64,000 bases of DNA, taken from NCBI GenBank assembly GCA_963575745.1, contig CAUYUJ010021660.1:283650-347649 (forward strand). The letters run 5' to 3'. Within the stretch, counting starts at the first letter, position 1; each line of letters begins with the position of its first letter. The notes below the pieces were generated by a model, which saw only the letters and a program-made list of their open reading frames with translations, did not search any database and was not told the DNA's origin. The translations under genes and the position numbers were made by a program. Shown here piece by piece: positions 44,638 to 64,000 of this stretch. Origin of the DNA: Prorocentrum cordatum. Taxonomy: Eukaryota; Sar; Dinophyceae; Prorocentrales; Prorocentraceae.

Positions 44638-45420
44638 CGCCAGGACAGCGCCAGGACATCCACCAGGACAGCGCCAGGACAGCGCCAGGACAGCGCCAGG
44701 ACAACGCCAGGACAGCGCCAGGACAGCGCCAGGACACCCGCCCGGACAGCGCCAGGACAGCGCCAGGACAGCGCCAGGACAGCGCCAGGACAGCGCCAGG
44801 ACAGCGCCAGGACAGCGTCAGGACAGCGCCAGGACAGCGCCAGGACAGCGCAGGACAGCGCCAGGACAGCGCCAGGACAGCGCCAGGCCAGCGCCAGGAC
44901 AGCGCCAGCCAGAGGACAGCGCCAGGACATCCGCCAGGCGCCAGGACAGCGCCAGGACAGCGCCAGGACAGCGCCAGCAAGACAGCGCAGGACAGGACCA
45001 GCGCCAGACAGCGCCAGGACAGCGCCAGGACAGCGCCAGGACAGAGCCAGGACAGCGCCAGGACATCGCGCCAGGACAGCGCCAGGACAGCGCCAGGACA
45101 GCGCCAGGACAGCGCCAGGACAGCGCCAGGACAGCGCCAGGACAGCGCCAGGACAGCGCCAGGACAGCGCCAGGACAGCGCCAGGACAGCGCGAGGACAG
45201 CGCCAGGACAGCGCCAGGACAGCGCCAGGACAGCGCCAGGACAGCGCCAGGACAGCGCCAGGACAGCGCCAGGACAGCGCCAGGACATCGCCAGGACAGT
45301 TCCAGGCCATCGCCAGGACGGCGCCAGGACAGCGACAGGACATCGCCAGGACAGCGCCAGGACAGCCGCCAGGACAGCGCCAGGACAGCGCCAGGACAGC
45401 GTCAGGACACCGCTTGGCCA
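44638..45420 (+). repeat. 11-bp minisatellite GCCAGGACAGC
   Basis: About 70 units of 11 bp. Because 11 is not a multiple of 3, every frame reads the same 11-residue string (ALSWRCPGAVL on the minus strand), so all six frames stay open. Long predicted proteins here are not genes. It has the same sequence sense as the right arm of the palindrome at 62240-63217. Confidence 0.9.
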
Positions 45421-45442
45421 GCCTCCGTGATGGTACTGCGGG

Positions 45443-45490
<48 letters not shown>

Positions 45491-45670
45491 CGACGAGGAT
45501 GATGAGGATGATGATGGTGACGATGATGATGATGATGAGGGGCCAGACAGGGCCTCAAGGGCCCGACGGATTTTGGAAGTTTCTGCAAACTCCGTCCGGC
45601 CTCAATCCGGCCGCGCGATGGCTCCACAACGGACTAGACAGGGCCTCACGGGCCCGACGGGTGATGAGTA
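45421..45670 (+). repeat. (GAT)n tract and shared flank
   Basis: After the minisatellite comes 'cagcctccgtgatg', a GAT tract (45438-45540), then 'ggccagacagggcctcaagg' and 'gtttctgcaaactccgtccg'. The same three modules follow the minisatellite arm at 63218-63520, so this is a composite dispersed unit. Confidence 0.8.
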
Positions 45671-46111
45671 TGTTGTTAATGATGGCGCGGATGCATGAGG
45701 AGGATGAGGATGCGGATGCAGACGAGGAGGCAAATGAGGATCAAGGTATAATCATGTGTTGATGCTGCGGAGACGGCGCATGTGGATGAGGATGCGGCGT
45801 GAGGCATACGCCCACTCCCATCGCGTTCTGCGCGCAGCGTCGTGGACGCCACTCGTCGTCGTCGTCGTCTTCGTCCCAGTCGTCGTCGTCGTCGTCGTCG
45901 TCGTCGTAGCGTCGTCGTCGTCGTAGCCGCCCTCCTCCTCTCTCCCCCCCCACTCCTCGCCCTCCCATCTCTCGCCCTGCCGCTGATGGCGTTCTGGCTC
46001 GAACCCATCGCGGCCGTCGGGGACCCACGGCCCGTCGTCGTCATCGCCACTGTTGTCGTCATCCATCCCCTCCCTATGTCACCCTCCTCCTCCTCCTCCT
46101 CATCATCATCG

Positions 46112-46155
<44 letters not shown>

Positions 46156-48424
46156 GTCATCCTCCCCCTCCTCCTCCTCCTCCTCCCCCTCCTCCTCCTC
46201 CTCCCCATCATCCGCCTTTTGCTCATCCTCATATCAGCCCTTCTCCTCTCGCGCGCACCGCCATTTCCCAAACTCGACAACGGCAATCGGCAAGCGTCCC
46301 ACGATGCAGCGCTGCAGAGGCAACGATGCAGCGCTGCAGAGGCAACGGAAACCTCCTTCCTTCCCTCCCTCCACCCCCCTCTGATGTTCGCCGCCGACGA
46401 GGGGGCTCGACCGATCGAGTAGGAGGGGGGAGGAGGAGGGGTAGGAGGAGGAGGAGGATGAGGAGGAGGCGGAGGAGGAGGAGGAGGCGGACGAGGCGAG
46501 GAAGGCCTCCACCTGGCGAGCGCCGCGTCTGCCCGAGAGATGAGGGAGGGAGGAGGGAAGGGTGCGGGAGGCAAGAGGGATGGAGGAGTGAGGGAGGAGG
46601 AATACGACCTGGGCCCTGGGAGGGGGGACAGGGGCCCGGATGAGGAGGATGATTACTCCTCCTCCTCATCCTAGGCGTCGTCGTCACCGCGGTCGTCGCC
46701 CGCGCCGGCGGCCATGCCGACTCCTGCGTGCGACCCGCCCTCGAACGTGGCCAGCCCCGCTGCGCCGCTGGCCGTCGTACCCCCTCATCCTCATCCTTAT
46801 CGCCATCCTTCTCCTCCTCCTCCTCCTCCTCCTCCACCTCCACCTCTTCCCGCCCACCCACCCACACCCTCCCCCACCCTTCCCATCCTCCTCCGCCTCC
46901 TAGCATCCTCATCCTCCTCCCCCTCCTCCCCCTCCTCCACTTCGACCTCCTCCTCCTCCTCCTCCTGCTCCTCCGCCTCCTCCTCCTCCCACCCCGCTCC
47001 CCGTCCTCATCCTCCACGTCCTCCTCATCGGCATTGGCTGGGCCACCGGAGTGCGACGTCGACGTGGGGGTGGGCCATGCTCGCGCTGGCGCTCCGCCGT
47101 GGGCCCGCCGCTTGCCGGCGCGCAAACGCGCGGCGTCGTCGCCGCCGTCGCCGCCGCCGTCCTACAAGTTCAAGGAGCTGGTACGATTGGCGTGCGCCGC
47201 GCCTAGGGGCGGGCGAACCCGTAGGGGCGCTCATGTCACATGTCGGCGCCCCCCCCCCCGCCCTCACCCTCTCCAGATCACCCCGAGCGTGATTACAGTC
47301 CGATTACAGTCCCCGGGGTTCGATTCTCCACGCTCGACCGTCGGCGTGAACCACTGAGCCGTTTCGCCCGCCCCGATCGGCCTACGTGGCGCGGCTTCTT
47401 GGGGGCCGGATCCTGAATCCTGATTTGGGGACTGCCTAATTCAACCGCCGCCGCCCTGCTCCGACGTCGTGAGTTCATCAACCGCGGGGCGGGGTGGGGG
47501 TGGGGGGGTGGGGGAGGGGGTGGTCGGCGTGCCCTGGGTGACCCCGTCGACGTTCGCGACGCCGTCCACGACGACGACGACGCCGATGGCGCCAGTGTCG
47601 GCGATGACGACGGCGACGTCGGCACCGCCGACGACACAGACGACACCGATGACGACGACGCCGACGTCGACGACGCCGACAACGAATACGACGCCATCGC
47701 ACCCCCCCCCCCCCCTCCACCCCCATCGCCGCCGCGCGGACCCCGAGATGCAACTCGCGACGTCGGGTGTCTTGACCGTCGCGCCGGAGGGCCGGTCTCC
47801 GAACGGCTTGACGGGCATTGCGCGCGGTTGCGCCAAGTCGAGTTCCGAGCTCCCCCCCTCGTCGTCGTCATCGTCGTCGTCGTCGGCGTAGTAGTCACCG
47901 TCGCCCTCCTCCTCTCTCTCCTCCGCCCCATTCCTCGCCCCCCCATCTCTCTCCTACCCATCTCCCCATCCCCCCCCCCCTCCTCCTCCTCCTCCCCCCC
48001 ACTCCCACCCTAGGTTCCCTAGCCACCCCCACCGTTGCACGCCGCGGTCGTGGCCTCACGATCTCGCTCCGCTCCCCGCTCCGCGTAGTCCCTGGGTCCT
48101 CGGTCACCGCGCAGATTTTCGTCCTTCCCGCAGCTTTTGCTGCTCAGCGTTTTCGGAAGATGGATTTCGCGGCGCTGCTCGCGGTTCCCCGGGGCGGGGT
48201 CTGGGCGTTCGGTATTGGTGTGGGGGAGGGGGGGGCAGGGGCGATGCCGTGGAGGGGGCATCGAGGGCTGCGCGACGGGGGCCCTAAACCGCACCTACAT
48301 TGGCCCTTTGGGGCCGCGACTGTACACGACAGGCGCGCGATCAAGACATTGATGTTAACCCCGCTCCCTCCCCCAATTACGGTAGGTTCATGCGGCGTTG
48401 GCGCGCCAGCGTCGCCGGCGAAGG
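45671..48424. other. Microsatellite-rich stretch without a gene
   Basis: It holds CGT/GTC runs (45850-45930 and 47560-47690), TCC/TCA runs (46080-46215), GGA runs (46420-46500) and TCC again (46800-47010). Open frames here follow the repeats. A tRNA-like fragment at 47283-47360 is discussed under rejected items. Confidence 0.6.
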
Positions 48425-48545
48425 CGCTCAAGGTTGAATTCTGCGACGCGGAGGCACCGATGGACACGGTGACGCCTCTGGGCCCGACTGAATTCAACCT
48501 TGAACGATTGGGGCCTCGATCGATTCAAGGTTGAACGATCGAAGC
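48425..48545. repeat. Alternating hairpins upstream of the large gene
   Basis: 'cgctcaaggttgaattc' (48425-48441) pairs with 48490-48506 across a loop that itself contains GAGGC/GCCTC arms. The same right arm can instead pair with a third copy at about 48522-48537. The block lies about 155 bp before the likely start ATG of the large gene. A regulatory role is only a possibility. Confidence 0.55.
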
Positions 48546-48699
48546 GGTGACGAAACCTTCGCGCGCGCCGACGCCGCGCGAACCTATCGCATCCCCCTTC
48601 CAATGCCGAACGCCCACGGGGCGGGGGAGAGGTGCGGTCGGTGATGTTGGGGTGGGTGGAGGTGGGACGGGAGGGCGGGTGGGTGGGCAGGGCGCGGGC

Positions 48700-59803
<11,104 letters not shown>

Positions 59804-60929
59804 CGCGCTCTGCTCGGCTGGGATCGTGCAGACCGTTGCGGTCGTGGGTCGTGGGTGATCGAATGAACACGGTCGGGGCGTTGACTAAGGGCCACTTTCT
59901 TTTCGGAAGGGGATCTGTCTGGCTGTTCCGTGGGTTCACATGCGTCCCCCGCATGTTTTCAGCGGCGAGCCCCCGCTTGGTGCCCCTGGGCAAACTTATG
60001 ATTAGCTATGTTGCTCATGTGCAGTCCCTAAGGTCAGCGCCCCGACTGTAGCCATTCGATCACGGCGCCGGCCAGCACTCGGCGGGACAGTGGGCGTAGC
60101 TGACCGCCACGCGTGGCAATTCGATCGCGATGCCAGCCATCACATGGGCCGGTGTCGCGTGCTGCATGAGTGTAAGCACAGTGGGGGCTCATGCCACGAC
60201 GCACCCTGCTTCCCTTTGTGTTCCCATACCAAACACAGATTTCCTGGTATCCAGGGGCGGGTTTCTTGCGAAGGGTTTCCTGTGGCCGAGCCCCCGCTGT
60301 GTGTTTCCAGCCCATCCAGGCTAGTCTGTCTCCGTCGCTCGGTGGGCGAGCGCCTTAGGACTTGTCGGGCACCGCGCTTTTGCGCGGGCTGGATGCGTGC
60401 CGTGCCGTCCGTTCGGGAGGTTCTTACACCTATCCTCCTCCGCCGTCCACTCCTCTCTCATCCGCCGCCGCCACGCCCGAGGAAGACGGGGGTGGGGAGG
60501 ATGAGGTGGAGGATGAATATGACCAAACGGTGGGCCAGGATTCGTCGTCCCCAGTGCCTCCAGGTCTCCGTCCACCTCGATCTGGCCGGAGATGGCAGCG
60601 CGGTCGGCCTGGCCGACCGATTGCGCGGCATGGGGCACCCCGCGTTTCCTCCCGTCCCCTTCCCACCCCGAGCACACCCGCGAGTTCCATCGTCGTCCTG
60701 ACGTCGTCCCATCGCCGTCCTGACATCGTCCTGGCGTTAACCTGGGGGGGGGGCTCTTGCGCCGATTTGGGGCCGTGCGCGACCATCTCCCGAACGTTGC
60801 ATTATTTACGCATCGAGGCGCAGAAACGGAGTATCTGATAACCAAACCGAAGGCACATTCCTCGCATACGCAGGGGCACGGGCGGGGAACGTTTTGACCT
60901 CCAGTGCTTCAGGGAACCCCCGTCATGAT
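59804..60929. other. Region downstream of the large gene; no gene seen
   Basis: Mixed sequence without simple repeats. A 3' untranslated region is possible just after 59803. Frames at 60090-60701 plus and 60321-60845 minus have no motif I know. Confidence 0.4.
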
Positions 60930-61935
60930 TCATGATGTCGTCCTGAAGCCGTCCTGGCGTCGTCCTGGCGTCGTCCTGGCGTCGTCACCGCATCGCCCTG
61001 GCGTCGTCCTGTCGCTGTCATGGCGTCGTCCCGACGTCGTCCTGGCGTTGTCCTGGCATCGTCCTGGCGCCGTCCTGTCGTCGTCCTGGCGTCGCCCAGA
61101 CGCAATCCATGCGCCGTCCTGGCGTCGTCCTGGCGCTGTCCTGGCGTCGTCCAGGCGCTGCCCTGGCGATGCCCTAACGTCGTCCGGGCGTCGTCCTGGC
61201 GGTGTCCTGGCGGTGTTCCACCGCTGTCTCATCGTGGTCCCGTCGCCGTCCTGGCGCTGTCCTGGCGCTGTCCTGGCGCTATACTGGCGCTGTCCTGGCG
61301 CTGTCCTGGCGCTGTACTGGCGCTGTCCTGGCGCTGTCCTGGCGCTGTCCTGGCGCTGTCCTGGCGCTGTCCTGACGCTGTCCTGGCGCTGTCCTGGCGC
61401 TGTCCTGGCGCTGTCCTGGCGCTGTCCTGGCGCTGTCCTGGCGCTGTCCTGGCGCTGTCCTGGCGCTGTCCTGGCGCTGTCCTGGCGCTGTCCTGGCGCT
61501 GTCCTGGCGCTGTCCTGGCGCTGTCCTGGCGCTGTCCTGGCGGCTGTCCTGGCGCTGTCCTGGCGCTGTCCTGGCGCTGTCCTGGCGCTGTCCTGACGCT
61601 GTCCTGGCGCTGTCCTGGCGCTGTCCTGGCGCTGTCCTGGCGCTGTCCTGGCGCTGTCCTGGCGATGTCCTGGCGCTGTCCTGGCGCTGTCCTGGCGCTG
61701 TCCTGGCGCTGTCCTGGCGCTGTCCTGGCGCTGTCCTGGCGCTGTCCAGGCGCTGTCCTGGCGGTGCCCTGCAGTCGCCCTGGCGCTGTCCTGGCGCTTC
61801 CTGGCGCTGTCCTGGCGCTGTCCTGGCGCTGTCCTGGCGCTGTCCTGGCGCTGTCCTGGCGCTGTCCTGGCGCTGTCCTGGCGCTGTCCTGGCGGGTGTC
61901 CTGGCGCTGTCCTGGCGCTGTCCTGGCGCTGTCCT
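60930..61935 (-). repeat. 11-bp minisatellite, left arm of palindrome
   Basis: 'ggcgctgtcct' units on the plus strand, degenerate with 'ggcgtcgtcct' variants up to about 61250, then nearly uniform. It is the reverse complement of the right arm. Open frames are artefacts of the 11-bp period. Confidence 0.9.
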
Positions 61936-62239
61936 GGCGCCGCCCACCGCCGCCTCAGTTAAGCGAATGTATCACACCGGGCGGGGGTGGCTCCAAGCGA
62001 CCCCCCCGCCCGGCGTGATACATTCGCTTAAACTGACGACGCCGCTTCAGTTTTAACGAATGTATCACACCGGGCGGGGGGTCTTTTGGAGCCACCCCCG
62101 CCCGGTGTGATACATTCGCTAAAAGTGAGGCGGCGATCTCAGTTTAAGCGAATGTATCACACCGGGCGGGGGGTCTTTTGGAGCCACCCCCGCCCGGTGT
62201 GATACATTCGCTTAAACTGAGGCGGCGGTGGGCGGCGCC
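61936..62239. repeat. Three tandem 80-bp hairpins at the palindrome centre
   Basis: Hairpins lie at 61956-62036, 62048-62129 and 62139-62220. Each starts 'cagttnaagcgaatgtatca' and ends with its complement around a G/C-rich loop. Hairpin 1 has the loop in the opposite orientation to 2 and 3. Outer flanks 'ggcgccgcccaccgccgcc' and complement match. The symmetry axis, about 62088, lies in the middle of hairpin 2. Confidence 0.9.
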
Positions 62240-63217
62240 AGGACAGCGCCAGGACAGCGCCAGGACAGCGACAGGACACCCGCCAGGACAGCGCCAGGAC
62301 AGCGCCAGGACACCGCCAGGACACCGCCAGGACCAGGACAGCGCCAGGACAGCGCCAGGACAGCGCCAGGACAGCAGCGCCAGGACAGCGCCAGGACAGC
62401 GCCAGGACAAGCAGCGCCAGGACAGCGCCAGGACAGCGCCAGGACAGCGCCAGGACAGCGCCAGGACAGCGCCAGGACAGCGCCAGGACAGCGCCAGGAC
62501 AGCGCCAGGACAGCGCCAGGACAGCGCCAGGACAGCGCCACAGCGCCAGGACAGCGCCAGGACAGCGCCAGGACAGCGCAGGACAGCGCCAGGACAGCCA
62601 GGACAGCGCCAGGACAGCGCCAGGACAGCGCCAGGACAGCGCCAGGAAGGACAGCGCCAGGACAGCGCCAGGACAGCCGCCAGGACAGCGCCAGGACAGC
62701 GCCAGGACAGCGCCAGGACAGCGCCAGGACAGCGCCAGGACAGCGCCAGGACAGCGCCAGGACAGCGCCAGGACAGCGCCAGGACAGCGCCAGGACAGCG
62801 CCAGGACAGCGCCAGGACAGCGCCAGCCAGGACAGCCAGGACAGCGCCAGGACAGCGCCACAGCGCCAGGACAGCGCCAGGACAGCGCCAGGACAGCGCC
62901 AGGACAGCGCCAGGACAGCGCCAGGACAACGCCATGACAGCGCCAGGACAGCGCCAGGACGGCGCCAGGACAGCGCCAGGACAGCGCCAGGACAACGCCA
63001 GGACAGCGCCAGGACAGCGCCAGGACAGCGCCAGGACAGCGCCAAGACATCGCCAGGACGGCGCCAAGACAGCGCCAGGACGGCGCCAGGACAGCGCCAG
63101 GACACCGCCAGGACACCCGCCGGGACACCGCCCGAACTGCGCCAGGTCAGCACCAAGACTGCGCCAGGACACCGCCAGGACAGCGCCAGGACAGCGCCAG
63201 GGTACCGCTTGGTCAGC
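62240..63217 (+). repeat. 11-bp minisatellite, right arm of palindrome
   Basis: 'gccaggacagc' units, same sense as 44638-45420, ending 'taccgcttggtcagcctccg'. Near-uniform, with small deletions. Confidence 0.9.
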
Positions 63218-63222
63218 CTCCG

Positions 63223-63253
<31 letters not shown>

Positions 63254-63670
63254 GATGACGATGATGTTGATGATGATGATGATGGTGATGATGGTGATGA
63301 TGCTGATGATGATGCTGATGATGATGAGGGGCCAGACAGGGCATCACGGGCCCGACTGATTTTGCAAGTTTCTGCAAAATCCGTCCGGCCACAATCTGGC
63401 CGCAGTCCGCAAGATGGCTCCACTACGGGCTAGACAGGGCCTCAGGGGCCCGACTGATTTTGCAAGTTTCTGCAACATCCGTCCGGCCTCAAGCTGGCCG
63501 CTGGTTCCAATACGGGTCAGACAGCGCCAGGACACCCGCCAGGACAGCGCCAGGACAGCGCCAGGACACCCGCCAGGACAGCGCCATGACACCGCCCGGA
63601 CACCCGCCGGGACAACGCCAGGGTTGCGCCAGGCCAGCGCCAGGACAGCCCCAGGACATCGCCAGGCAGC
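63218..63670 (+). repeat. (GAT)n tract, shared flank and short 11-bp array
   Basis: A GAT tract (63223-63330), two copies of 'ggccagacagggc' to 'ccgtccggcc' flank (63330-63420 and 63428-63500), then about 140 bp more of 11-bp units (63526-63665). The module order repeats that at 44638-45670. Confidence 0.8.
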
Positions 63671-64000
63671 GTCTGTAGGGCCTTTCCTGAGCTCTGCAGT
63701 GGCTCCCACGAGCTCCACATGGGCATTCAACAACTCATCATCAGGGTGCTCTGACAACCCCCCGCGCACACTCACCGTAACCGTTGCAGGATATGATATG
63801 AAATGATCGGTGTGCCCAGGGGGGGGGGGGACATCCCGCGGCGTGCTAGAGCTCCGCCAGGACCCAGATATATCCTCCTTGGGGGTCTCCGGCTGTTGTT
63901 TGGGCCCGAGAAGAGTTTTTAAACGCAAGCGTCGGGGGCCAGGACGACGTCAGGACTCCGGACACTGGGCGCAGTTGACTGGGGGTCGCAGGTGTTTGGG
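63671..64000. other. Unassigned window end
   Basis: Mixed sequence with a short G-run at about 63821-63830. No gene is seen. Confidence 0.4.

Noticed and set aside
47283-47360. tRNA-like fragment: 'ggttcgattc' T-loop word, flanking CGAGCGT/ACGCTCG stem, and 'ggctcagtggtt' A-box word
   Set aside because: The T-loop word is on the plus strand and the A-box word on the minus strand. The plus-strand stem encloses too few bases for a tRNA and no anticodon arm is found.
61020-63433. Very long open frames on both strands in the 60.9-63.4 kb repeats
   Set aside because: An 11-bp unit without stops keeps every frame open and gives the same 11-residue string. There is no non-repetitive domain.

Overview
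The window looks like nuclear DNA of a dinoflagellate, probably a GC-rich one. Prorocentrum-like is a guess I cannot test here. Four things point there. Coding is sparse in a sea of microsatellites and foldback repeats. The two genes that look intact have introns whose best donors are a mix of GT, GC and GA, nearly all ending in AG. The retroelement relics (a tyrosine-recombinase retrotransposon and an APE-type LINE) carry motifs that I remember from dinoflagellate genomes. No operon, ribosome binding site, rRNA, CRISPR array or convincing tRNA is visible. One 100-N gap lies at 27862-27961.

Layout. 1-14.7 kb holds no recognisable gene: a 1.19-kb tandem duplication of alternating CG/CA sequence (1368-3737), GGA tracts, a dispersed 'CTTGGG' minisatellite element, three small foldback elements (7069, 10528, 11033) and a GGGACAGTGGTG minisatellite. 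14.8-19.9 kb is a broken long coding sequence of unknown family. 21.8-25.5 kb is a two-exon gene: two near-identical LamG-like domains, a proline/threonine linker and a VWD-like domain, split by a 1.67-kb intron that is itself a terminal-inverted-repeat element. A 609-bp higher-order satellite follows it.

28.0-34.7 kb is a decayed tyrosine-recombinase retrotransposon (RT, RNase H, recombinase) whose flanks show the split-direct-repeat order A1-internal-B1-A2-B2. 35.2-38.3 kb is a decayed APE-type LINE on the minus strand. 38.8-39.8 kb is a 1-kb palindromic minisatellite. 40-48 kb is mostly simple repeats, including one arm of an 11-bp minisatellite family (44.6 kb).

48.7-59.8 kb is the main gene: about 19 exons and roughly 1,400 residues, open in every exon. 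It has an N-terminal helix-turn-helix and a string of conserved motifs (WDET, CGNH, HYCTG..CC, SVADVERMH). I recognise these from an uncharacterised dinoflagellate family but can assign no function. Two of its introns carry copies of the same MITE-like foldback element. 60.9-63.2 kb is a 2.3-kb near-symmetric palindrome: two opposed 11-bp minisatellite arms around three tandem 80-bp hairpins. The recurring theme is inverted-repeat DNA at every scale, some of it apparently turned into introns.
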